The notes under the pieces are model-generated. The model had not been told where the DNA came from, searched no databases, and worked only from the letters and a program-made list of their open reading frames with translations. Positions 1-5,581 of a stretch of 5,816 nt of DNA are shown here, piece by piece (position 1 is the stretch's first letter; every line of letters starts with the position of its first letter). The DNA lies in the NCBI GenBank assembly GCA_020442225.1, contig JAGRKR010000370.1, positions 2,694-8,509 of the forward strand. The letters run 5' to 3'. The translations under genes and the position numbers were made by a program. This DNA comes from Hyphomicrobiaceae bacterium (GTDB taxonomy: Bacteria; Pseudomonadota; Alphaproteobacteria; Rhizobiales; Hyphomicrobiaceae).

Positions 1-591
1 GACAAGTCGCGTGACGGCCACTACAACCTGATCAGCGCATTGCACAAGTCCGTGCGCGGCTCCGACCCCGATGCGGCGCTCTACTGGTTGGCGCGAATGC
101 TGGACGGTGGTGAGGACCCGCTCTACATCGCGCGCCGCATGGTGCGCATGGCGGTGGAGGATATCGGACTGGCCGATCCCGCCGCCCTCCAGCAGGCGCT
201 CGCCGCCAAGGAGGCCTACGACTTTCTCGGCTCTCCCGAGGGCGAGCTGGCCCTGGCCCAGGCGCTCATCTATCTGGCGACCGCGCCGAAGTCGAACGCC
301 GGCTACGTGGCGATCAAGGCCGCGATGCGCAGCGCCAAGCAGCACGGCAGCCTGATGCCGCCGAAGCACATCCTGAATGCGCCGACCAAGCTCATGGCAG
401 AGCAGGGCTACGGCGCCGACTACGCCTACGACCACGATGCCGAGGATGGCTTTTCCGGTCAGAGCTACTTTCCCGACGAGATGGCGCGACAGACCTATTA
501 TGATCCGCCTGAACGGGGATTCGAGCGTGAGTTGCGCAAGCGGCTCGCCTACTGGCAGGGTTTGCGCCGCAAGCGCACGGGCGGCGGCTGA
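1..591 (+). CDS. rarA: Replication-associated recombination protein A, C-terminal part (5' end outside window)
   Basis: RarA (MgsA) is a cytoplasmic AAA+ ATPase of the clamp-loader/RuvB-like group that acts at stalled replication forks and single-stranded DNA ends. The reading frame is open from base 1 with no start, so only the last 196 residues are seen, against roughly 430-450 for the whole protein. What remains is the part after the ATPase core: the helical lid and the tetramerisation domain. Highly typical stretches are SRDGHYNLISALHKSVRGSD at the very start, ALYWLARMLDGGEDPLYIARR, the segment around VEDIGLADP, and LIYLATAPKSNAGYVAI. The Walker A and B motifs lie upstream of the window. 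The tail ends in a basic Arg/Lys-rich segment and a TGA stop. A TTG at 40 is only an internal codon, because the conserved sequence runs through it. The identification is firm. Confidence 0.95.
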   Translation, partial: DKSRDGHYNLISALHKSVRGSDPDAALYWLARMLDGGEDPLYIARRMVRMAVEDIGLADPAALQQALAAKEAYDFLGSPEGELALAQALIYLATAPKSNAGYVAIKAAMRSAKQHGSLMPPKHILNAPTKLMAEQGYGADYAYDHDAEDGFSGQSYFPDEMARQTYYDPPERGFERELRKRLAYWQGLRRKRTGGG

Positions 592-612
592 GCAACGCAG
601 AGGACTGCGCCG

Positions 613-1065
613 ATGAGCGAGATGAAGCCGGGCTCCGCCCATATCAGCGGCATCATCGTCGCCATCCTGGCGCTCGTGGGCATCGTCGGCGGGATTGTGC
701 TGGTCGTGGGCAGCCTTGACGAACGGCTCGCGGTCTGGCGCTCCCAGCCCACGCGTACGCCGGCCGCAACACGCCCGCGCATCGTGCCAACGCCGCCGCA
801 GACGCCGGCCGGGCCTGTGATCCGACCGGAGCGGGGGCCGGCGCCGGAGCGAGCCAACGACGCGCATCGCAACGTGCCGGCCGCACCGTCCGCGCCTCCG
901 GCTGCCAAGCCGGCGCCCCTGACCGAGGACGAAGCGTGGCGGCAGGCCGAGGAGGCCAATACACTGATCGGCTACGTGCGCTTCATCACCCGCTTCCCGA
1001 CCAGCCGCAAAGTTGACGAGGCGCGACGGCGGATCCTCAAGCTTTCCGTGCCGCAGGGGCGATGA
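613..1065 (+). CDS. Small membrane-anchored protein with Pro/Ala-rich linker, function unknown
   Basis: I do not recognise this 150-residue protein by name. It has one strong hydrophobic segment at about residues 12-34, rich in Ile, Val, Leu and Gly, suiting a single N-terminal membrane anchor. A long low-complexity linker rich in Pro, Ala, Arg and Thr follows (about 47-103). A compact C-terminal block (about 104-146) is charged and helical-looking, with the pattern W-x8-TLIGYVRFITRFPTSRKVDEAR. That pattern resembles the short 'yl..fP.s....eAr.rl' repeats at the ends of some bacterial envelope and caspase-like proteins, suggesting a small TPR-like helical hairpin. The start is supported by CAGAGGA at 598-604, eight bases before ATG. 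It lies 21 bases after rarA and is probably co-transcribed with it. The linker would let the C-terminal block reach away from the membrane, but topology is ambiguous from the flanking charges. Confidence 0.72.
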   Translation: MSEMKPGSAHISGIIVAILALVGIVGGIVLVVGSLDERLAVWRSQPTRTPAATRPRIVPTPPQTPAGPVIRPERGPAPERANDAHRNVPAAPSAPPAAKPAPLTEDEAWRQAEEANTLIGYVRFITRFPTSRKVDEARRRILKLSVPQGR

Positions 1066-1076
1066 GCGCCAGGGTG

Positions 1077-1098
1077 CGCCTGCCGAAACGTGCAGGCG
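1077..1098 (+). terminator. GC-rich hairpin, possible weak terminator
   Basis: CGCCTGC (1077-1083) and GCAGGCG (1092-1098) form a perfect 7-base inverted repeat around an 8-base loop, 11 bases after the stop of the preceding gene. Only two T residues follow (1099-1100), and these are the start of the putative -35 box of the next promoter, so a classic U-tract is missing. It could be a weak terminator separating the rarA unit from the Tae4-like gene, a transcript-stabilising hairpin, or chance in GC-rich DNA. Confidence 0.35.
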
Positions 1099-1128
1099 TT
1101 GGACTTGGGCAGCCCGCCTTCCTATAGT
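1099..1128 (+). promoter_or_regulatory. Sigma70-type promoter for the Tae4-like gene
   Basis: TTGGAC (1099-1104) matches the -35 consensus TTGACA at four of six positions. TATAGT (1123-1128) matches the -10 consensus TATAAT at five of six. They are separated by 18 bases. In such GC-rich DNA a TATAGT at this spacing is unlikely to be chance. Transcription would begin near 1135, giving a leader of about 28 bases with a GTGGAG ribosome binding site at 1151-1156, seven bases before the ATG at 1164. This is the best promoter I see in the window. Confidence 0.65.
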
Positions 1129-1163
1129 CGGGCGCGCCGGCAAGCCTCTCGTGGAGATCGAAC

Positions 1164-1715
1164 ATGGTCGCGTTCAAGGATTTGTGGCGCAATCATCCCA
1201 TCAACCAGTCGAACCAGTCGCCCTGCATCGTTCCGAAAGACATGAAAGTCTTCGGCAAGGACATGCGGCGCGGCATGCCGACATTCTCCAACCAGTGCTC
1301 CATCCGCATGGGTGTGGCCCTCAAGAACGCCGGCGTTTCTCCCGGCGCGGTCAGGGGCTGTGTCACCTGCGGCGTGCACGGTCCGGAAGCGATGCACTTC
1401 ATCCGCGCGCGGGAGCTGGCCAATGCACTCGTCGCGGCCAATATCCCCAATGTCGCCAAGGTCGAGCGCATCACGGGGCCGGAGGTGCAGAAATTCTATC
1501 CGCGCCTGATCGGCCGCACGGGCATCATCTTCTTCAACGGCTACTGGTACCGCAACGCGCAGGAGCGTGCCGCCAGGAACCCGACGGGCGACCACATCGA
1601 CGTCTGGAACGGCTATCGCACGTCGGCGAAGTGGCTGTTGGAATGGTTCTCCTGGCTCGGCTACTACTCGAACTACGCAAGCGGCAAGGAAATCTGGTTC
1701 TGGGAGGTGAAGTAG
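1164..1715 (+). CDS. Tae4-like peptidoglycan amidase (type VI secretion amidase effector 4 family)
   Basis: Tae4 enzymes are NlpC/P60-like cysteine amidases that cut the D-Glu-mDAP bond of peptidoglycan stem peptides and are usually delivered to rival periplasms by type VI secretion. This 183-residue protein has the family layout: an N-terminal F-x-LW segment (4-8), the catalytic-cysteine motif SNQCSIRMG with C45 at a helix start, the helix IRARELANAL (80-89), the strand GRTGIIFFNGYW (117-128), the histidine motif GDHIDVWNG with H144, and a C-terminal IWFWEV (177-182). No signal peptide is present, as expected for a T6SS cargo. C66 and C69 form a CxxC, and C21 is a fourth cysteine. There is no Asp after D146, so the third catalytic residue is uncertain. 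The gene follows its own promoter. A hand count over 1201-1680 gives about 62% GC, lower than its neighbours. The family call is confident; T6SS delivery is inference. Confidence 0.88.
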   Translation: MVAFKDLWRNHPINQSNQSPCIVPKDMKVFGKDMRRGMPTFSNQCSIRMGVALKNAGVSPGAVRGCVTCGVHGPEAMHFIRARELANALVAANIPNVAKVERITGPEVQKFYPRLIGRTGIIFFNGYWYRNAQERAARNPTGDHIDVWNGYRTSAKWLLEWFSWLGYYSNYASGKEIWFWEVK

Positions 1716-1762
1716 GCCATGGGGCTTGCTGCGACCGGAAGGGCCGTGCGGCGGGAGGTGTC

Positions 1763-2005
1763 ATGCGCTATGTGATCGCCATGGTCGGCGCCGTCGTGGC
1801 CGCGTTGCTCGTCACCATGTTCGTCTCCTCGCCCCTCGCCACGTGGGTGGTGGATCAGCAGACGTTCGACAATCCGGACGACGTCGGCAGCATGCATGCG
1901 CTGGTGTTCATGGCCACGAACCTCGCGGGACTGGTGGTCGGCTGGGGTATCGGCTGGCTGATCGGCGGGCGCATCGAGGGCGCCGATACGACGGGAACGC
2001 CATGA
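1763..2005 (+). CDS. Small two-helix membrane protein, unknown; possible immunity partner or conserved neighbour
   Basis: This 80-residue protein has two hydrophobic segments (about 3-30 and 45-68) joined by an acidic polar loop with D31, D36, D39 and D40. The second helix carries the small-residue pattern GWGIGWLIGGR. Arg2 and Arg70 flank the two helices on their outer ends, so by the positive-inside rule both termini should be cytoplasmic and the acidic loop periplasmic. The ATG is chosen because GGGAGG at 1753-1758 lies four bases upstream; the same frame is open far upstream only as a shadow of the Tae4-like gene. It starts 47 bases after that gene and was probably transcribed with it. 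A position directly after a periplasm-acting amidase would suit an immunity protein, but it is unlike the soluble periplasmic Tai4 proteins. It may equally be a membrane protein belonging to the crcB group. I do not recognise the family. Confidence 0.75.
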   Translation: MRYVIAMVGAVVAALLVTMFVSSPLATWVVDQQTFDNPDDVGSMHALVFMATNLAGLVVGWGIGWLIGGRIEGADTTGTP

Positions 2006-2103
2006 CCGGGCCGCGCCGACGACCGCAGACCGGCACGGCCGTCGTCGCGGCGGCACCGGGCGTCGACCGTCGCGGTCAGACCGGAAAGGGGGCTTCGCGG
2101 TGA
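2002..2103 (+). CDS. Doubtful 33-codon bridging ORF before crcB
   Basis: An ATG at 2002 overlaps the stop of the preceding gene (ATGA), and its own TGA overlaps the GTG start of crcB (GTGA at 2100-2103). A short GGGA at 1993-1996 could act as ribosome binding site. The predicted 33-residue product is basic, rich in Arg, Gly, Ala and Pro, with no domain or membrane segment. It may be a translational-coupling leader for crcB, or simply non-coding DNA that happens to be open. The arrangement at both ends is the only argument for it. Confidence 0.2.
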   Translation: MTGPRRRPQTGTAVVAAAPGVDRRGQTGKGASR

Positions 2104-2480
2104 AACTGCTCGCCTTGGCTGCGGCCGGTGGTGCCTTGGGCGCCGGGCTGCGCCATCTCGTCAACCTGTCGGTTCTGCGCTGGCTCGGCGAGGGCTTTCC
2201 GTGGGCGACCTTGACCGTCAACGTGGTCGGATCGATGCTGATGGGCGTGGTGATCGAGCTCATCGCCGTCCGTCATGCCGGCTCGCCGGAGCTCAGGACC
2301 TTCATCGCCACGGGCATCCTTGGCGGCCTCACCACCTTCTCGGCATTCTCCCTCGATGTCGCCACGCTCATCGCACGCAAGGAGGCGCTCATCGCCGCGG
2401 TTTACGTCTTTGCCAGTGTCGGACTGTCTCTGGCCGCATTCGCTGTCGGTCTCGTGTTCGTTCGGAGCCTCGTAACATGA
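2100..2480 (+). CDS. crcB: CrcB/Fluc fluoride ion channel
   Basis: CrcB proteins are small inner-membrane channels that let fluoride leave the cell, working as dual-topology homodimers. The 126-residue length and four hydrophobic segments fit the family exactly. Diagnostic motifs are GGALGAGLRHL near the N terminus (R18), FPWATLTVNVVGS with the pore Asn N41, and GILGGLTTFSAFSLD, whose F80 and F83 correspond to the 'phenylalanine box' that lines the fluoride path. The GTG start at 2100 is preceded by a purine-rich GGAAAGGGG (2083-2091), and places the first motif where the family expects it. Its stop overlaps the rluC start by four bases (ATGA, 2477-2480), implying translational coupling. I looked for a fluoride riboswitch in the 94 bases upstream and saw no convincing one, so expression is probably with the operon rather than fluoride-induced. 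Confidence 0.95.
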   Translation: MKLLALAAAGGALGAGLRHLVNLSVLRWLGEGFPWATLTVNVVGSMLMGVVIELIAVRHAGSPELRTFIATGILGGLTTFSAFSLDVATLIARKEALIAAVYVFASVGLSLAAFAVGLVFVRSLVT

Positions 2481-3460
2481 GTGCGCCTGTGGAGGCGATC
2501 AGGGTGGCACGCGGCGAGGACGGCATGCGCCTCGATCGCTGGTTCCGGGAGCATTTTCCCCTCGTCACGCACGGCCGTCTGCAGAAGCTGCTGCGGACCG
2601 GGCAGGTGCGGGTGGACGGAGCGCGCGCAAAGGCGAACGCGCGCCTCGCCTCGGGGCAGGAGGTGCGGGTACCCGCGATCGTGCGCCAGCCGCCGCCGCC
2701 TTCCGTGACGCCGCCGCCGGGGCTCTCGAAGGCCGATCGGGACTTCATCGAGCGCCTCATCCTCTACGAGGACGAGGACGTGCTCGTGCTGAACAAACCC
2801 TACGGCATCGCCGTGCAGGGCGGCACCGGCACGCGCCGCCATATCGACGGCCTGCTGGCCGGCATGGTGGATCGCTTCGGCGACCGGCCACGGCTCGTGC
2901 ACCGTCTCGATCGCGACACGACCGGCGTGCTGCTGGTGGCCAAGCATCGTCAGGCCGCGCAGACGCTCGGCCGTACCTTCCAGACGCGCTCTGCGGCCAA
3001 GACCTACTGGGCGCTGGTCAAGGGCGTGCCGGCGCCGCGCCAGGGGCGCATCGAGGCCTCGCTCGTCAAGGCCTCCGGGCCGGAGGGGGACCGTGTGCGC
3101 AAGGCCTTGCCGGGCGAGCAGGCGGAAGCCATGCATGCGACAACGGTCTATTCCGTGATCGAGCGCGTCGCCCACAAGGCGGCCTGGGTCAGCCTGAAGC
3201 CGGTCACGGGGCGCCAGCACCAGTTGCGGGCGCACATGGCGCTGATCGGCAATCCGATTGTCGGCGACTCCAAATACGAAGGCGGCATGGATCTGCCGGC
3301 GGAGAACATGGTGGCCAAACTCCATCTGCATGCCCGCCGGCTGCAGTTGAAGCACCCGTCGGGCGAGGGGCGCATCGACGTGACCGCGCCTTTGCCGGAG
3401 CACATGCGGCGCACCTGGGAGCTGCTCGGGCTGGACCCGGAACGCTACGAGGACGAGTGA
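2477..3460 (+). CDS. rluC: RluA-family 23S rRNA pseudouridine synthase, RluC type
   Basis: The product (327 residues) isomerises specific uridines to pseudouridine in large-subunit rRNA; E. coli RluC modifies positions 955, 2504 and 2580. An N-terminal S4 RNA-binding domain is visible at about 16-66 (GMRLDRWFREHFP, then LQKLLRTGQVRVDG). A proline-rich linker (72-81) joins it to the catalytic domain. The catalytic motif is VHRLDRDTTGVLLVAK, with the nucleophile Asp at D145. Further family signatures are LVLNKPYGIAVQGG (103-116) and the C-terminal GRQHQLRAHMALIGNPIVGD. The frame is open further upstream to 2201, but that part overlaps crcB. ATG at 2477 is preferred because it gives the usual N terminus, has GGAG at 2464-2467, and overlaps the crcB stop by four bases. 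Substrate sites are inferred from the family and not provable here; RluD-type activity is less likely. Confidence 0.93.
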   Translation: MSAPVEAIRVARGEDGMRLDRWFREHFPLVTHGRLQKLLRTGQVRVDGARAKANARLASGQEVRVPAIVRQPPPPSVTPPPGLSKADRDFIERLILYEDEDVLVLNKPYGIAVQGGTGTRRHIDGLLAGMVDRFGDRPRLVHRLDRDTTGVLLVAKHRQAAQTLGRTFQTRSAAKTYWALVKGVPAPRQGRIEASLVKASGPEGDRVRKALPGEQAEAMHATTVYSVIERVAHKAAWVSLKPVTGRQHQLRAHMALIGNPIVGDSKYEGGMDLPAENMVAKLHLHARRLQLKHPSGEGRIDVTAPLPEHMRRTWELLGLDPERYEDE

Positions 3461-3500
3461 AGGGCGGCGGCAGCGTGCAGACAAGGGGCGAAGGCAGCTC

Positions 3501-4181
3501 ATGAAGCTGGTGATCTTCGATTGCGACGGCACCATCGTCGACAGTCAGCACATCATCTTCGCGGCGATGGCCGCGGCCTTCACGGCGCATGGCCTGGTCG
3601 TGCCTGCGCGCGAGACGGTGCTGGCCATCGTCGGTCTGTCCCTCGTCGAAGCGGTCGAACGGCTGCTGCCAGGGGGGGATCCCGGCCTGATCCAGCGGGT
3701 GACGCAGAGCTATCGCGACGCCTTCGGTACGCTGCGGCAGGACCCGGCGCACAACGAGCCGCTGTTTCCGGGTGCCCGCGAGACGCTGGAGCATCTCGCG
3801 CGCCGTGGCGACGTCGTGCTCGGCGTGGCGACCGGCAAATCCCGTCGCGGCGTCGACCGGCTGTTTGAGCGCGAGGGGCTCGGCGATCTCTTCCGGACGA
3901 TCCAGACGGCCGACGCGCATCCCTCGAAGCCGCATCCGTCCATGATCCAGGTCGCCATGGCCGAGGTCGGCGCGCTGGCGGAGCGCACCGTGATGGTCGG
4001 CGATACCACCTTCGACATCGAGATGGCGCTCGGCGCCGGTGCCGCGGCGATCGGGGTGACCTGGGGCTATCACCCGCCTGACGCGCTCGTGGCGGCCGGA
4101 GCGCACGGACTGGTCGAAGAGTACGCGCATCTGGTCGAGACGGTCGACCGCTTGCTGGCGGCGCGGGAGGAGGGGGCGTGA
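3501..4181 (+). CDS. HAD-superfamily hydrolase, phosphoglycolate-phosphatase-like (subfamily IA)
   Basis: This 226-residue protein is a cytoplasmic phosphatase of the HAD superfamily. All four motifs are intact: motif I DCDGTIVDS with nucleophile D7 and acid/base D9; motif II GVATGKS with T111; motif III with K143 in HPSKPHP; and motif IV VGDTTFDIEMALGAG with the Mg-binding D168 and D172. The roughly 60-residue helical cap inserted after motif I (about 18-88) makes it a C1-cap enzyme resembling Gph phosphoglycolate phosphatase and beta-phosphoglucomutase relatives. The true substrate cannot be read from sequence. It starts 40 bases after rluC with AAGG at 3491-3494 as the binding site, and its TGA overlaps the GTG start of the ATP12 gene (GTGA). 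In alphaproteobacteria a HAD gene between rluC and ATP12 is common, so this is a conserved neighbourhood; a link to ribosome or ATPase biogenesis is speculative. Confidence 0.9.
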   Translation: MKLVIFDCDGTIVDSQHIIFAAMAAAFTAHGLVVPARETVLAIVGLSLVEAVERLLPGGDPGLIQRVTQSYRDAFGTLRQDPAHNEPLFPGARETLEHLARRGDVVLGVATGKSRRGVDRLFEREGLGDLFRTIQTADAHPSKPHPSMIQVAMAEVGALAERTVMVGDTTFDIEMALGAGAAAIGVTWGYHPPDALVAAGAHGLVEEYAHLVETVDRLLAAREEGA

Positions 4182-4963
4182 GCGGCGGCGACGCGGGCGA
4201 CAAGCGCGGCGGAGGCAACGGCAAGTCGGCGCCGGGGCGCGCGGACGTGGCCAAGCCGAAGCGCTTCTACGAGAAGGCCGAGGCCGGCGAGCGCGACGGC
4301 GCGCACGTGGTGCTGCTCGACGGGCGTGCGGCGCGCACTCCAGGGCGACAGCTTCTCGCCTTGCCGACACGGGCCCTGGCCGAGCGCGTCGCCGGCGAAT
4401 GGGCGGCGCAGGGGGCAACACTCGAGCCGTTGACGATGCCGCTCACCCGGCTGATCAATTCCGTCCTCGAAGGCGTGCGCGGCCGCGAGCGCGAGGTGGC
4501 CGCCGACATCGCCCAGTACGCGCGCTCCGATCTCGTCTGTTATCGCGCCGACGGGCCGGCCGGGCTCTGCGAGCGCCAGAGCCGGCACTGGGACCCGGTC
4601 GTGGCTTGGGCCGAGCAGAGGCTCGGCGTCCGTCTGATGCTTGCGAAGGGGATCATGCCGGTCGATCAGGCCCCGGCGCTGGGCGCGGCCATGGAGGCGG
4701 CACTGGCGCAGCGTGACACCTTCGCCCTTGGCGCCCTGCACGTCATGACGACGTTGCTCGGCTCGGCACTCCTTGCGCTCGCGGTGGCCGAAGGCCAGCT
4801 TTCACCGGCTACGGGCTGGGCCGCGAGCCACGTCGACGAGGATTGGCAGATCGCCCAGTGGGGCGAGGACGCCGAGGCGGCGGCCCGCCGCGAGGCCCGG
4901 CGACGCGAGTATCTGGCAGCCGTGGATGTGCTGCTCCTGAGCGGTCCCGACCCGCAATCCTGA
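4178..4963 (+). CDS. ATP12-family F1-ATPase assembly chaperone
   Basis: ATP12 binds the free alpha subunit of F1-ATP synthase and prevents its aggregation until it pairs with beta. The 261-residue length is normal for bacterial members. Family signatures are KRFYEKA (28-34), LDGRAARTPGRQLLALPT (47-64), the block YARSDLVCYRADGP followed by CERQSRHWDPVVAWAEQRLG (114-150), and the hallmark EDWQIAQWGED (221-231). The first 25 residues are low-complexity Gly, Lys, Ala and Asp and are probably disordered. The GTG start overlaps the HAD stop (GTGA) and sits behind a strong GGGAGGAGG at 4165-4173; no other start occurs before the conserved region. It appears to be the last gene of the crcB-rluC-HAD group. 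Its presence is the strongest taxonomic hint in the window, as the family is typical of alphaproteobacteria and mitochondria. Confidence 0.95.
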   Translation: MSGGDAGDKRGGGNGKSAPGRADVAKPKRFYEKAEAGERDGAHVVLLDGRAARTPGRQLLALPTRALAERVAGEWAAQGATLEPLTMPLTRLINSVLEGVRGREREVAADIAQYARSDLVCYRADGPAGLCERQSRHWDPVVAWAEQRLGVRLMLAKGIMPVDQAPALGAAMEAALAQRDTFALGALHVMTTLLGSALLALAVAEGQLSPATGWAASHVDEDWQIAQWGEDAEAAARREARRREYLAAVDVLLLSGPDPQS

Positions 4964-4970
4964 CCGAGCA

Positions 4971-5010
4971 CGGGCCGGAAACGGCGGCGAGGGGATGCCC
5001 GCACGGCCCG
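4971..5010 (+). terminator. Possible hairpin after the ATP12 gene
   Basis: CGGGCCG (4971-4977) and CGGCCCG (5004-5010) are perfect 7-base inverted arms starting eight bases after the ATP12 stop. The loop is long (26 bases), with a small internal GGG/CCC pairing at 4992-5000. No T-run follows. It is well placed to end the operon, but weak as an intrinsic terminator and could be chance in GC-rich DNA. Confidence 0.25.
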
Positions 5011-5223
5011 GCCTGCGGTTGCTGCGTCGTCCCCCCCTGTCGCGGCGGCAGCTTCGCGTCCGCTCCCCTGATGCCCGCCTCACATACCCGGTGTTGCCGA
5101 ATTCTCACATGCATTCACGTTTATGAACGCCTCTCTTGAACAGCGTGCAGCGACGAAACACATGTTTGAACAAGCGTCACGGACTGTGGCGCACCCCGCA
5201 TGGCGAACGACACGCACACACAC

Positions 5224-5229
5224 GGAGGG
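5224..5229 (+). promoter_or_regulatory. Ribosome binding site deciding the start at 5235
   Basis: GGAGGG lies five bases before the ATG at 5235. It is the reason for choosing that start over an in-frame TTG at 5136, which has no purine-rich element in front of it and would add 33 residues of unlikely composition. Confidence 0.7.
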
Positions 5230-5234
5230 CGATC

Positions 5235-5540
5235 ATGTCTACTCACGTTCTCGCCCTCGTCAGGCACGTACTGACGAGCCCTGGGAGCAAGGCCGGCACA
5301 GCGGCAGGGAAGGCGCCGCGGCTGGCGCGGACGGTTCTGGAGGCAGGCTGCGCGTTCCTGCTCATCGACATCGTCGCCCGTGTCTCCGGCATGGCAGGCC
5401 AGGCGTATCTGCTCAGCGGTGCGCTCGTGGCGCTGACGGCGTGGCTGACGCTGGGTCTCGCGGCCGAGGCCCGGGCGAGTGCCCTCAGGCGTGCCTCTGT
5501 GGCGCTGCCGGCGCAGGCCATCGAGGCCAGCATCGCCTAG
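5235..5540 (+). CDS. Small membrane protein, function unknown
   Basis: I do not recognise this 101-residue protein. It has a basic N-terminal part (about 1-32, rich in Lys, Arg, His, Ser and Gly), then two hydrophobic segments at about 33-52 and 55-76, joined by a very short turn (SGMAGQ). An amphipathic, Ala/Arg-rich helix-like tail follows (about 76-92). The basic N terminus and the Arg-bearing tail suggest both ends are cytoplasmic and the hydrophobic pair forms a hairpin in the inner membrane. One cysteine (C39) lies in the first segment. The ATG is backed by a clear GGAGGG. It follows the only sizeable intergenic region in the window, so it probably heads a new transcript, and another small membrane protein follows 41 bases later. 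The layout resembles small holin-like or membrane-modulating proteins, but no motif supports a specific role. Confidence 0.62.
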   Translation: MSTHVLALVRHVLTSPGSKAGTAAGKAPRLARTVLEAGCAFLLIDIVARVSGMAGQAYLLSGALVALTAWLTLGLAAEARASALRRASVALPAQAIEASIA

Positions 5541-5581
5541 CAGGCAGGACATCACCGGCTCGAAAACTTCGGGAGCAAGAC

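Larger units (their letters stand above)
4964..5234 (+). promoter_or_regulatory. 271-base intergenic region, probable promoter/regulatory region of the right-hand genes
   Basis: No convincing gene is seen here. The first half is GC-rich and holds the possible hairpin described separately. The second half (about 5085-5175) is the most AT-rich patch in the window. It contains TTGAACAGCGT (5136-5146) and TTGAACAAGCGT (5166-5177), two near-identical direct repeats starting exactly 30 bases apart, an ATGCAT palindrome (5109-5114) and TTCA/TGAA inverted arms (5114-5127). TTGAAC resembles a -35 box, with a poor -10 candidate ACATGT at 5160-5165 after the first copy. No single promoter stands out. 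A TTG-initiated frame from 5136 joins the downstream gene, but has no ribosome binding site. Confidence 0.45.

Noticed and set aside
1122..1595. Minus-strand frame opposite the Tae4-like gene as a possible antisense immunity gene
   Set aside because: The product shows no signal peptide, membrane segment or known motif, and the plus strand has clear catalytic motifs; no minus-strand promoter was seen.
2006..2099. Fluoride riboswitch upstream of crcB
   Set aside because: I could not find the conserved pseudoknot-type core of the crcB motif, and the gene overlaps its neighbours as in an operon.
2201..2476. N-terminal extension of rluC
   Set aside because: The frame is open upstream, but this stretch lies within crcB, is Arg/His-rich, and the ATG at 2477 gives the normal RluC N terminus.
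2402..3535. Long minus-strand frame opposite rluC (377 codons)
   Set aside because: It is the mirror of a well-identified gene in GC-rich DNA; the product is Arg/His-rich with no domain, and no ribosome binding site or promoter was seen.
3204..4421. Long minus-strand frame opposite rluC, HAD and ATP12 genes (405 codons)
   Set aside because: It spans three confidently identified plus-strand genes and encodes an Arg/Pro/Ala-rich sequence typical of antisense frames caused by GC-biased third codon positions.
5165..5201. Heat-shock (RpoH-type) promoter using TTTGAA and CCCCGCAT
   Set aside because: The spacing of 23 bases between the boxes is far outside the usual range of about 13-17.
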